A stretch of DNA of 64,000 bases from positions 106,365 to 170,364 of the forward strand of contig NZ_BMQY01000008.1 in NCBI RefSeq assembly GCF_014648355.1, read 5' to 3'. How positions within the stretch are numbered: the stretch's first letter is position 1; the number at the start of each line of letters is the position of its first letter. The notes beneath the pieces are model-generated. The model was not told where the DNA came from. It saw only the letters and a program-made list of their open reading frames with translations, and did not search any database. Of the stretch, positions 16,354 through 24,520 are shown one piece after another. This DNA is from Couchioplanes azureus (lineage in GTDB: Bacteria; Actinomycetota; Actinomycetes; Mycobacteriales; Micromonosporaceae). A program made the translations under genes and the position numbers.

Positions 16354-17714
16354 CAGACCGCGAGCTGGGCCAGCTCGTCGCGGATGAGGGCGTCGACGTG
16401 GGCGCCGACCTCCCGGGCCCGGATCGCCGGGTGCTTCATGAGGCGGTCGAGCATCTCTTCCTGCCTTGCCTGCCGGCAGCGTACCTCCGTGTAGGGGCGC
16501 CGGGAGAAGGCCACCATCGTGTAGAGGGGCACGAACCGGTCCGGGCCCAGCCGGTACGCGCGGTCCTCCAGCCATTTGCGGATCCGGAACAGCGGGTCCC
16601 GGGCCCGGACCGCCAGCTCCTCGTAGTGCTGTTCGGCCAGCTGGATCACGGTTTCGCAGTTCTCCGTACGGTCCTGCTCGTAGCGGCGCAGGGCGGCGTG
16701 CCCGTCGTCGCCGTGCTCGGAGAGGCAGTCGAGCAGCACGGTGCAGTCCTCGAAGCCGGCGTTGAGGCCCTGGCCGAGGAACGGCACCAGCGCGTGCGCG
16801 GCGTCGCCCACCAGCGCCAGCCAGTCCTCGTGGACCCAGGGCCGGCAGCTGCTGCTGACCAGCAACGACGGCGGGCGGGCGAAGAAGTCCTGCACCAGGT
16901 CGGGCGAGGCGGCGAGCAGGTCGGGGCATTCGTCGCGCAGGAAGCGGGTCAGCTCGTGCGGCGTGGTCAGCGCCGCGAACGACTCCTCTCCGGTCAGCGG
17001 CATGAACATGGACACGGTCGCGCTGCCGTCGACGTTGGGGAAGCCCACCAGCATGCACTGGCCGCGCGGCCACAGGTGCAGGGCCTCGCGGTGGGCGAGG
17101 TCCCCGGTGAGGCCGCTGGGCGGCAACCGCAGCTCCCGGTAGAGCATGGGCGACAGGCGCTGGAAGAAGCTGCCGGCGTGCGCGCGCAGCAGTCCGCGGC
17201 GCAGGGTGGACCAGGCGCCGTCGGCGGCGAACACCTGGCGGGCCGTGACCGCCGTCGTCACCCCGCCGGGGCCGACGAAGCTCAGCCGGCGCCGGTCGAA
17301 GTCCGGCTCCAGGCACCGGTGGTCGAAGTGGACGCGCACGCCCGGATGCGCGCGGACCATCTCCAGGAGCAGATCGGTCAGCTGGGCCCGGGAGGCGGAG
17401 TAGATGGCGTCGTGCCGGCTGGTGTACGGCTGGAACGCGCAGGCGCCGTACGGGGAGTGGATCATCCGGCCGTACAGCGGCACACAGATCTCGTGCACGG
17501 CGGCGTCGGCGTCCACCGCCCGCAGGGCGTGCCAGCCGCGCTCGGCGAGGGTCAGGTTGATGGACCGCCCCGGCGGCGCCGGCAGGCGGCGGGGATCGGG
17601 CCGGCTCTCGTAGACCGTGACCTGGTGGCCCCGCCGGGCGAGCAGCAGCGCGAGCAGTGAGCCCACCGGTCCGGCACCGACGACCACGGTCTGTGCCGCG
17701 ACGGTACGCGTCAT
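16353..17714 (-). CDS. FAD-dependent monooxygenase, kynurenine 3-monooxygenase-like
   Basis: A 453-residue class A flavoprotein monooxygenase. It has the dinucleotide-binding motif VVGAGPVGSLLALLLARRG at residues 10-28, the KMO-type block GRSINLTLAERG (about residue 52), ASRAQLTDLLL, and the second FAD motif LVGDAAHALVPFLGQGLNAGFEDC (about residue 300). A C-terminal helical part (YTEVRCRQ, RLMKHPAIR) also fits KMO. KMO hydroxylates L-kynurenine with NADPH and O2. No other kynurenine-pathway gene is in the window and this gene is coupled (ATGA) inside a glycan operon, so its substrate here is probably an aromatic unit attached to, or destined for, the glycoconjugate. That last step is inference. 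Confidence 0.8.
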   Translation of the reverse strand: MTRTVAAQTVVVGAGPVGSLLALLLARRGHQVTVYESRPDPRRLPAPPGRSINLTLAERGWHALRAVDADAAVHEICVPLYGRMIHSPYGACAFQPYTSRHDAIYSASRAQLTDLLLEMVRAHPGVRVHFDHRCLEPDFDRRRLSFVGPGGVTTAVTARQVFAADGAWSTLRRGLLRAHAGSFFQRLSPMLYRELRLPPSGLTGDLAHREALHLWPRGQCMLVGFPNVDGSATVSMFMPLTGEESFAALTTPHELTRFLRDECPDLLAASPDLVQDFFARPPSLLVSSSCRPWVHEDWLALVGDAAHALVPFLGQGLNAGFEDCTVLLDCLSEHGDDGHAALRRYEQDRTENCETVIQLAEQHYEELAVRARDPLFRIRKWLEDRAYRLGPDRFVPLYTMVAFSRRPYTEVRCRQARQEEMLDRLMKHPAIRAREVGAHVDALIRDELAQLAV

Positions 17715-20137
17715 GTCGTCTCCCGGGATGAGCCGGCCCGGCGGGTGGTGTGCGTCAGGGCGGCGTGGACGCGACGGCGCAGCACCAGCGCCTCGGATCC
17801 GATCGCGACGGCCGCCGCGCCGGTGCCGGCCGCCGCCAGCGCGGGGTCGACGGCGGTCAGCCCGGCGAGCGCCGCGAGGAGCACCGGCAGGGCGGGCCGG
17901 GGCAGCCACCGCACCCGGTACGCCGGCTGCCAGCGCCACAGCACGGCGGTGACGATCCGGGCGGTCAGGAACGGCCCGACGGCCGCGCAGACGTCCCAGG
18001 CGCTGCACGGGCCGCCCCGGTGGACGACGCACCGGCGGGCCGTGAGGTCGTCCTGCAGGTGCCGCAGCCAGGCCGGCCGGTCGCCGGACCAGGCGGGCTC
18101 CCGCGCAGGTGCCGCACTCAGCGGACGCCCCCGGAGGCGGCCCCACAGCCGGGCGAACGGTTGCAGCACGTGCAAAGCCGCGACGAGCAGCCGCAGTGCG
18201 ACCGGCCGCGGCTCGGCCGGGGGCACAACGAGGGTCGTCGCGACGACCAGCGCGTAGCCCAGCACCGCGGCGACCGCGGCGGCGCCGGCCGGCAGTGCCC
18301 AGGACGTCACCGGCGCGAGCAGCAGACCGGCGAGCGCCGGCGCCAGGGTCAGCGGCAGGAGCACCCCGCCGTACTGCACCGCGGTCTCCGCCCGCCGCCG
18401 GGCGACCGGCTGGTAGGGCGCCGTGCCGGCGGGGCCGTGGTAGACCACCGGCCGCAGCAGCCGGGTGGCGATGCGGGCGCCGCCGTAGACGAAGCCGGAC
18501 CAGCGGGCCTGGCCCAGGCGGTTGAAGCGGTGGGGGTGGGCACCGGAGAGCATGCGTTCGGCCCGGCCGTAGCCGCGCTGCTGGCGCAGGTATCCGCCGA
18601 CGGTGTCGCGCCGGTGGTGGTACACCTGCGCGGCGGCCGCGAAGGCGATCTGCCGTCCCTCGTCGAGCAGCTTCCAGCAGACGTCCACGTCGTCACCGGC
18701 GGCGGTGTAGTCCGGCCGGAACCCGCCGACGGCGCGCAGCGCGTCGCGCCGGTAGGCCATGTTGCAGCCGGGCACGTGCTCGGCCCGGTCGTCGCTGACG
18801 AGCACCTCGGTGGGGCCGCCGGGGGAGAGGGCCACCGCCCGCTCCACGATGCCGGCGCCGGGGCAGGGCAGGTTGGGGCCGCCGGTGGCGGCCACCCGGG
18901 CGTCGTCGAAGGACAGCACCAGGTGGTGCAGCCAGTCCGGGTGGCACGCGGCATCGGAGTCGAGGTAGGCGACGATCTCCCCGGTCGCCGCGTCCAGGCC
19001 GGCGTTGCGCGCGCAGCTCAGGCCGGCGTGCGCGAGCCGCAGCAGCCGGAACGGGTACCGCGCCGCGATCTGCGCCGTCCGGTCGGTCGAGCCGTCGTCG
19101 CAGACGAGTACCTCGAAGTCCGGGTATCCGCACCGCAGCAGCGACGTCAGGCACTCGTCGAGGGTCCGCTCCGCGTTGTACGCGCAGACGAGCACGCTGA
19201 CCCGCGGCCACGCCCCCCGCAGGTCCCCGAGGCCGGTGGCGGCCCACCGGCTCACCACCGCCAGGCCCGGCCGGGGACGGCGCTCGGTGTCCGTGAGGCC
19301 GAAGCCCCAGCCCCGCACGGGCGTCCCGGCGACCGCCCAGTCGTCGGTCCAGGAGAACACCGTGGCGCCCGCACAGCCGGTCTCGTCCACGACCGGCAGC
19401 TGCGCGGCGAGCGACGTGGCCTGGACGGTGTCGCCGTGCACCAGGGCGGGGACGCCCAGCTCGCCGATGACCAGCGGCCGGTCGCCGGCCACCACGCGCA
19501 GGTGCCGCAGGTACGCCCGCAACCGCGCGGCCTCGTCGAGGAACACGTGGTAACAGACCAGGTCCTGGCCCTCGGCGTCGAGGAACTCGGTCGTCGGGAA
19601 GTTGCCGTAGGTGACCAGCAGACCCGGGTCGCCCGCGTGGCAGCGGGCCACCAGGTCGGCGAGGCCGTCCGCGACGGTGCCGATGCCGTGCAGCCGGACG
19701 ACGTCGCACGGGTACTCGTTGCCGACGGCCAGGGCCAGGATCCGTGGATCTCCCGCGTACGACTCCAGCGCCGCGTCGACGGCCCGCCGCCCGGCGTCGC
19801 GGACCCGGATCCGCGCCGCCCGCCCGGCCCGCGGCTCCATCCGCCAGTCGTGGTGGTGCAGCCCCACGAGGACCCGCAGGGACAGCTCACCGGCGAGGTC
19901 CAGCAGGTCTTCGGGGACGGGATCGTAGGTGCGTACCGTGGTCAGCCCGGCCTCGGCGATCGCCACCAGGTCCCGCTTGAGCACGGCGTGCTCGGGAAAG
20001 GCGGCGCCGTCGCGGCGTGCGGCGAAGCCTCCGTAGGTGACGCCCCGGACGTGGAAGACCTCGTCGCCGACGCGCAGGTGACGACCGTCGGCGAGCACGC
20101 GGGAGCGGGAACCCGGCGACATGCCCGGCGCCGTCAT
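17711..20137 (-). CDS. Fusion of GH-A-type glycoside hydrolase and GT2 glycosyltransferase with membrane tail
   Basis: An 808-residue three-part protein. Residues 20-310 form a TIM-barrel glycoside hydrolase of clan GH-A: VRGVTYGGFA, ALAVGNEYP (probable acid/base Glu) and PLVIGELGVPA (probable nucleophile Glu). Residues 320-560 are a GT2 transferase: VSVLVCAYNAERTLDECL, VCDDGSTDRT, the DxD-like AYLDSDA, GDDVDVCWKLLD and QQRGYGRAE. After about residue 600 there are several hydrophobic helices and a soluble Cys-containing end. No signal peptide precedes the hydrolase domain, so both catalytic domains appear to be on the same, cytoplasmic, side. The start ATG at 20137 overlaps the galE stop (ATGA); an in-frame ATG at 20122 is an alternative. 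Confidence 0.8.
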   Translation of the reverse strand: MTAPGMSPGSRSRVLADGRHLRVGDEVFHVRGVTYGGFAARRDGAAFPEHAVLKRDLVAIAEAGLTTVRTYDPVPEDLLDLAGELSLRVLVGLHHHDWRMEPRAGRAARIRVRDAGRRAVDAALESYAGDPRILALAVGNEYPCDVVRLHGIGTVADGLADLVARCHAGDPGLLVTYGNFPTTEFLDAEGQDLVCYHVFLDEAARLRAYLRHLRVVAGDRPLVIGELGVPALVHGDTVQATSLAAQLPVVDETGCAGATVFSWTDDWAVAGTPVRGWGFGLTDTERRPRPGLAVVSRWAATGLGDLRGAWPRVSVLVCAYNAERTLDECLTSLLRCGYPDFEVLVCDDGSTDRTAQIAARYPFRLLRLAHAGLSCARNAGLDAATGEIVAYLDSDAACHPDWLHHLVLSFDDARVAATGGPNLPCPGAGIVERAVALSPGGPTEVLVSDDRAEHVPGCNMAYRRDALRAVGGFRPDYTAAGDDVDVCWKLLDEGRQIAFAAAAQVYHHRRDTVGGYLRQQRGYGRAERMLSGAHPHRFNRLGQARWSGFVYGGARIATRLLRPVVYHGPAGTAPYQPVARRRAETAVQYGGVLLPLTLAPALAGLLLAPVTSWALPAGAAAVAAVLGYALVVATTLVVPPAEPRPVALRLLVAALHVLQPFARLWGRLRGRPLSAAPAREPAWSGDRPAWLRHLQDDLTARRCVVHRGGPCSAWDVCAAVGPFLTARIVTAVLWRWQPAYRVRWLPRPALPVLLAALAGLTAVDPALAAAGTGAAAVAIGSEALVLRRRVHAALTHTTRRAGSSRETT

Positions 20138-21159
20138 CGGTCGTAGCCGGCCGGGTTGAGCTGCTGGAACCGCCACGAGTCCTGGCACATCGTCGCGAGG
20201 TCGCGCCGCGCGTGCCAGTTCCAGTCGCGGGCCGCCCGGCCCGCGTCGGTGACCAGTTCGGCGACGTCGCCCGGACGGCGGCCGGCGAACCGGTACGGCA
20301 GGTCCCGCCCGCAGGCGGCGGCGAAGGCGGCGATGAGCTCGAGCACCGAGGTGCCGGTTCCCGTGCCCAGGTTGTAGACCCGCAGGCCGGTCCGGTCGCC
20401 GAGGTGCTCCGCCGCGAGCCGATGACCCTCCGCGACGTCGGCCACGTGGACGTAGTCGCGGATGCAGGTGCCGTCGCGGGTCGGGTAGTCGTGGCCGAAC
20501 ACGTTCAGGTGGTGGCGCCGCCCGACGGCCACCTGGGCGAGATAGGGCAGGAGGTTGTTCGGCACACCGAGCGGGTCCTCGCCCAGCAGGCCGCTGTCGT
20601 GCGCCCCGACGGGGTTGAAGTACCGGAGCGCGATGACCGACAGATCGCTGTAGCGCGCGCAGGCGTCGGCCAGGACCAGCTCACACATCCACTTCGACCG
20701 GCCATAGGGGCTCACGGGTGTGCCGGCGTCCGTTTCCATGATCGGAATGCGGCAGGGACGGCCGTACACCGAGCAGGACGACGAGAAGACCAGCTCCCGT
20801 ACGCCGTAGCGGCACATCACGTCCAGCAGAGTCACCGTCCCGCAGACGTTGACGTCGTAATAATGCAGTGGCCTGCGCACCGACTCGCCGACCGCCTTCT
20901 TCGCCGCGAAATGGATCACCGCGTCGACCCGGTGTGCCGCGAACACCTCCGCGAGCTCGCGGCGGTCCCGCAGGTCGACCCGGTAGAGCGGCACCTGCCG
21001 GCCGGCCAGCTTCTCGACCCGCTCCACGGCGGCGGGAACGCTGTTCGAGAAGTCGTCCACCACGACGACCTGGTAGTCGTGTTCCAGAAGCTCCAGGCAG
21101 GTGTGGCTGCCGATGAAACCGGCGCCACCGGTCAACAGGAGCGTTCTCTGTTCGGGCAT
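20134..21159 (-). CDS. galE: UDP-glucose 4-epimerase
   Basis: A 341-residue short-chain dehydrogenase/epimerase that interconverts UDP-glucose and UDP-galactose using bound NAD. It has the NAD motif TGGAGFIGSHTCLELL, VIHFAAKKAVGES, the catalytic Ser block FSSSCSVYG, YGRSKWMCE with the Tyr-x3-Lys pair, and RYFNPVGAH. The usual SSSATVYG is SSSCSVYG here, a mild variation. I chose the ATG at 21159, which has GGAG 8 bases upstream; an upstream ATG at 21210 lacks a ribosome-binding site. It is the first gene of a nine-gene coupled operon and supplies a nucleotide sugar for the transferases. Confidence 0.9.
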   Translation of the reverse strand: MPEQRTLLLTGGAGFIGSHTCLELLEHDYQVVVVDDFSNSVPAAVERVEKLAGRQVPLYRVDLRDRRELAEVFAAHRVDAVIHFAAKKAVGESVRRPLHYYDVNVCGTVTLLDVMCRYGVRELVFSSSCSVYGRPCRIPIMETDAGTPVSPYGRSKWMCELVLADACARYSDLSVIALRYFNPVGAHDSGLLGEDPLGVPNNLLPYLAQVAVGRRHHLNVFGHDYPTRDGTCIRDYVHVADVAEGHRLAAEHLGDRTGLRVYNLGTGTGTSVLELIAAFAAACGRDLPYRFAGRRPGDVAELVTDAGRAARDWNWHARRDLATMCQDSWRFQQLNPAGYDR

Positions 21160-21577
21160 GTGGCATCGCTCCACGAGAATGGGCACAGCCTCGGATGCAA
21201 CCGGCATCATGCACAGTGGCTGCCGGCTGAGATTTCTCCGGACATGCGTCGGCCGTGGTGAACAGGGCCGCGGATGGCGACGTCGACACGGTATTCGTCG
21301 AGGCGGATAGGGTCGGCGCCCAAGACGACAGGGAAATGACGAATTTTTAAAGATTTGTTTCGCGGCCCGAAGGAATCGCTTGGTCGCTGATGCTAGTCAA
21401 TGCCCCGGGATTGCACAAGCGCACCCACGGCAAACTGCGACGCCCGGCCTCGCGATTGCCGGTGCGGCATAAAGAATCATGCGAATCCCGGACTGTTCCC
21501 GACGTTAAGCAAAGATGATGCTTGCTTGAAGACAAATGCCTCGCTTGTCGGTGTTTGTCCCGGCGGCCCGGCTGCCC
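21160..21577. other. 418-base gap between galE and the Ser/Thr kinase gene
   Basis: No gene seen. The central part (about 21330-21420) is clearly more AT-rich than the rest of the window, including TTTTTAAAGATTTGTTTC, and carries the candidate promoter of the glycoconjugate operon on the minus strand. The right-hand end holds the 3' flank of the kinase gene. Confidence 0.6.
21390..21418 (-). promoter_or_regulatory. Candidate promoter of the glycoconjugate operon
   Basis: On the minus strand, TTGTGC (21418-21413), a 17-base spacer and TAGCAT (21395-21390) form a plausible sigma-70-like promoter. It would give a 5' leader of about 220 bases before galE. Only the pattern is seen. Confidence 0.4.
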
Positions 21578-23188
21578 TCAATCCCTCTTTCCCTTGTTGC
21601 CCTTGCCGGGCCCTCTTCCTTTCCCTTGCTTCTTGCCCTCGCCCTTTTCGTCCCGGTCGTCGGCGTTGTTCTTTCTTTCGCCGCCGTTTCCGCGGTGTGC
21701 GGTCGTCCGGGCCGGCGGCACCGTCTGGTCGGCCGCCGACAGGACCGTCGCGCAGGCGGTGCCGTTGAGCCGGAACTCGGCGGGCAGGGCGGTGGTCTCG
21801 CGGTAGGTGCCGTCGAGGCGCGTGGCGGCCGACGCCCGGGCCGGCAGGTCGCCGCCGGTCGCCTGCACGGTGCGGCCCACCTGCCGCCACCGGGCGTTCC
21901 AGCCCCGGATCAGCTCCTGCTCGGCGGGGAAGGTGAAGGTCAGCCGCCAGTCGGAGATCGGCGCGGTGCCGGTGTTGGCGACGGTGACGGCGGCGGAGAA
22001 CTTCCCGCCGACCGCGCGCCGGACGGCGTACCGCACCTCGCAGCGGGGCTCGGGCTGCTTCGGAGCGGCCACCGCCGCGGGGGGAGCCGCCAGCGGGGAG
22101 ATCTGCCCGGCGTCGGTCTCGTCGCCGAGCCAGACGGCGCCGGCCGCGCCGGAGACGAGCACCGCCGCCGCGGTCGACAAGCCCAGCGCCGTACGCCGGC
22201 GCCCGGGCCGGCGCCGCGGACGACCGAACGGGTTCGCCAGCGCCTTGGTCGCGGGGCCCGTGCTGCCCGGCCGTCCGGTGTCCGCTCCGAACGCGGCGGC
22301 GGGCCGGGCGCCGCCGGTGGCGAGGTGGGCCTGCGGGGGCGCCGCCGCGACGAGACCGGCCGCGAGGCCGAGGACGCGGGCCGCCTCGGCCGCGTCGGGC
22401 CGGTCCTGGGGGCGCTTGTGCAGGCACCGCCGGCAGAGCCGGACCACCTCCGGCGGCAGCTGGGCGATCGGCGGCAGCGGTGCCGGTTCCTGCTCGCGGT
22501 GTGCGACGAGCATCTCCACGGTGGTGGCGGCGGGCCAGGGCATCCGCCCGGCGAGTGCCCGGTACAGCAGCAGGCCGAGCGAGTACACGTCCGCGGCGGG
22601 GCTGACCGGCGCGCCGTCGATCCGCTCCGGCGCGAGATAGGCCGGCGTGCCCAGCACCTGGCCGTCGGGGTCGTCCGGCTCCCCGGTCGTGGCCGAGATG
22701 CCGAAGTCGACGAGCTTGACCTCGGCCTCGGTGACCAGCACGTTGCCGGGTTTGACGTCGCGGTGCACGATGCCCCGCGCATGCGCCGCGGTCAGCGCCG
22801 CGGCGACCTGGGCGCAGATCGCCACGGCCCGGGGCCACGGCAGGGCCCCGCCGGTGAACAGCTGCGCCAGCGAGGGTCCGTCGACCAGCTCCATCACCAC
22901 GTACGGCCGGGCCGGCCCGGCCGCCTCGTCCTGCCCGTAGTCGTAGACCTCGACGATGTTGGGGTGATGCAGCGCGGCCACGGCCCGGGCTTCCCGGTGC
23001 ACCTGGTCCACGAACGCAGGGTCGGCGGCCGTGTGCGGCGCCAGCATCTTGACGGCGACGTCGCGGCCCAGCACCTCGTCGTGGGCGCACCACACCACCG
23101 ACATGCCGCCGACGCCCACCTGCCGGCGCAGCCGGTAGCGCCCGGCCAGCAGTCGCCCAGTCCTCATGGCGTCTGTCGATGCCCGCAT
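21578..23188 (-). CDS. Membrane Ser/Thr protein kinase with extracellular CBM2 domain
   Basis: A 536-residue Hanks-type kinase. The kinase domain (about residues 18-275) has GVGGMSVVW, VAVKML (ATP-binding Lys), IVHRDVKPGNVLV (catalytic Asp) and VDFGIS. A basic/proline linker and one membrane helix (ALGLSTAAAVLVSGAAGAVWL, about residues 345-365) lead to an extracellular family 2 carbohydrate-binding module (CEVRYAV, VTVANTGTAPISDWRLTF, NGTACATV). The last 35 residues are extremely Lys/Gly-rich (GEGKKQGKGRGPGKGNKGK). The start at 23188 has GGAG eight bases upstream. It probably senses a glucan-type polymer or the cell surface; its closeness to the glycan operon makes that operon a candidate target (inference). 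Confidence 0.88.
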   Translation of the reverse strand: MRASTDAMRTGRLLAGRYRLRRQVGVGGMSVVWCAHDEVLGRDVAVKMLAPHTAADPAFVDQVHREARAVAALHHPNIVEVYDYGQDEAAGPARPYVVMELVDGPSLAQLFTGGALPWPRAVAICAQVAAALTAAHARGIVHRDVKPGNVLVTEAEVKLVDFGISATTGEPDDPDGQVLGTPAYLAPERIDGAPVSPAADVYSLGLLLYRALAGRMPWPAATTVEMLVAHREQEPAPLPPIAQLPPEVVRLCRRCLHKRPQDRPDAAEAARVLGLAAGLVAAAPPQAHLATGGARPAAAFGADTGRPGSTGPATKALANPFGRPRRRPGRRRTALGLSTAAAVLVSGAAGAVWLGDETDAGQISPLAAPPAAVAAPKQPEPRCEVRYAVRRAVGGKFSAAVTVANTGTAPISDWRLTFTFPAEQELIRGWNARWRQVGRTVQATGGDLPARASAATRLDGTYRETTALPAEFRLNGTACATVLSAADQTVPPARTTAHRGNGGERKNNADDRDEKGEGKKQGKGRGPGKGNKGKRD

Positions 23189-23279
23189 GCCGACCGCTCC
23201 AAACGGCCGACCAGGGCTAATGCCGGCCGGGATGCCGCGCCGGACGGTGTCGCGCCGGCCGCTGTGCGGCGCCGGCCCG

Positions 23280-24113
23280 TCAGCGGAGACCGGCGAACAG
23301 GTCGTCCTCGGGCAGCGGAGCGCCGGTCCTGTCGTACGCCCGCACGAACGTCTCGATGCCCATCAGCTCGGTGAACCGCTCCCTGCCCATGCGCAGGAAC
23401 ACGACGTTCTCGCTCTGGCTGGCGTGCGCGGCCAGCGAGTCGTACTTCCGATCACCGAACGCCCGGGCGTCCACCCAGGTGCTGATCTCGTCGTCGGGCA
23501 GGCCGAGCGGCGGGGGACCGTCGTCCTCGGCGATCCGGGCCTCCTCCCAGTCGACCCCGAGCTCGCGCAGCACCTTGCCGAAGGCGGCCATCGCCGAGTG
23601 CGGTGCGGTCGTCCAGTAGACCTTGGCGGGGACGTCCGTGAGGGCGACCGCCGCCATGGTGATGCGGTGCGCCTGGATATGGTCCGGATGCCCGTAGAAG
23701 CCGTTCTCGTCGTAGGTGACGACGACGTCCGGCCGGTAGCGCCGGATCAGCTCGGCGAGCCGCTGCGCCCCCTCGGCGACGGGGGTGCTCCAGAACGAGC
23801 CGGGCGCCTCGTTGGTGGGCCAGCCCATCATCCCGGAGTCGGCGTATCCCAGCAGCTCCAGGTGCGTGACCTGCAAGGCGGCGCAGCTGGCCTCGAGCTC
23901 CGCGCGGCGCAGCGCCGCCACGGCCGGCGGGTCGTGCCCCGGGTCGCCGGGCTTGACCCCGCCCGGGCCGTCACCGCACCGGCCGTCGGTGCAGGTGACC
24001 ACGACCGTCGTGATGCCCTCCGCCGCGTAGCGGGCGAGGGCGCCGCCGCCGCTCGTGGCCTCGTCGTCGGGATGTGCGTGCACCGCCATCAGGGTCAGGG
24101 AGCGCTCGGCCAT
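23280..24113 (-). CDS. mca: PIG-L family amidase, mycothiol S-conjugate amidase-like
   Basis: A 277-residue zinc hydrolase of the MshB/Mca group. Metal-site motif VHAHPDDEATSGG is at residues 11-23. The Mca-type block GYADSGMMGWPTNEAPGSFW is near residue 90, and DENGFYGHPDHIQAHRIT with the His ligand is near residue 135. Mca cleaves mycothiol-drug conjugates to a mercapturic acid and GlcN-inositol during detoxification; MshB deacetylates the mycothiol precursor. The sequence favours Mca or a close relative, but the split is not certain without comparison. The ATG at 24113 has no ribosome-binding site but a TAGGGT hexamer six bases upstream, so the mRNA is probably leaderless. Confidence 0.78.
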   Translation of the reverse strand: MAERSLTLMAVHAHPDDEATSGGGALARYAAEGITTVVVTCTDGRCGDGPGGVKPGDPGHDPPAVAALRRAELEASCAALQVTHLELLGYADSGMMGWPTNEAPGSFWSTPVAEGAQRLAELIRRYRPDVVVTYDENGFYGHPDHIQAHRITMAAVALTDVPAKVYWTTAPHSAMAAFGKVLRELGVDWEEARIAEDDGPPPLGLPDDEISTWVDARAFGDRKYDSLAAHASQSENVVFLRMGRERFTELMGIETFVRAYDRTGAPLPEDDLFAGLR

Positions 24114-24119
24114 GACGCC

Positions 24120-24125
24120 ACCCTA
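24120..24125 (-). promoter_or_regulatory. -10 element for a leaderless mca-like transcript
   Basis: TAGGGT on the minus strand, exactly six bases before the ATG at 24113; this spacing places the first transcribed base at the start codon. Confidence 0.5.
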
Positions 24126-24193
24126 CGACCGCCGTGGCGATACCTTGGACGGCGAGCAGGGGTGGCTGCTGCGGCGACGAAGGAATCCCGACC

Positions 24194-24520
24194 ATGGACC
24201 GTACGACGGTCGTCAACCTCAAGGGACATCGCGACGACCCGGACTACGCCGACGTCGTCTACGTGGGCCGGGCGATGACCCGGGGCGGCTGGCGCCTGGC
24301 GGAGTCGCCGTTCGCCTGCCCCTACCGTCCGGGACGCGACGGCTCGCGGGAGGAGGTCGTGGCCAGGTACCGGGAGTACCTCCTGGCCCGGCCCGACCTC
24401 CTGGCCCTCCTGCCGGACCTGCGCGGCCGGCGGCTGGGCTGCTGGTGCGCGCCGCTGCCGTGCCACGCCGAGGTGATCGCCGAGCTCGCCGATTCGCGAC
24501 ATCGATCAGGAAAAGATTGA
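24194..24520 (+). CDS. DUF4326 domain protein
   Basis: A 108-residue protein. TVVNLKGHRDDPDYADVVYVGR opens the domain and LGCWCAPLPCHAEVIAELA near residue 85 is its signature, with three Cys and one His that could hold a metal. DUF4326 proteins occur in bacteria and phages and have no established function. I chose the ATG at 24194, preceded by GAAGGAA, over the longer frame from 24134. It is transcribed away from the mca-like gene; a possible -10 (TACCTT) is at 24141-24146. No partner gene is evident. Confidence 0.78.
   Translation: MDRTTVVNLKGHRDDPDYADVVYVGRAMTRGGWRLAESPFACPYRPGRDGSREEVVARYREYLLARPDLLALLPDLRGRRLGCWCAPLPCHAEVIAELADSRHRSGKD

Noticed and set aside
16353..17714. A complete kynurenine/anthranilate or actinomycin-type pathway
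   Set aside because: Only the monooxygenase-like gene is present; no tryptophan dioxygenase, formamidase, kynureninase or peptide synthetase genes are seen in the window.
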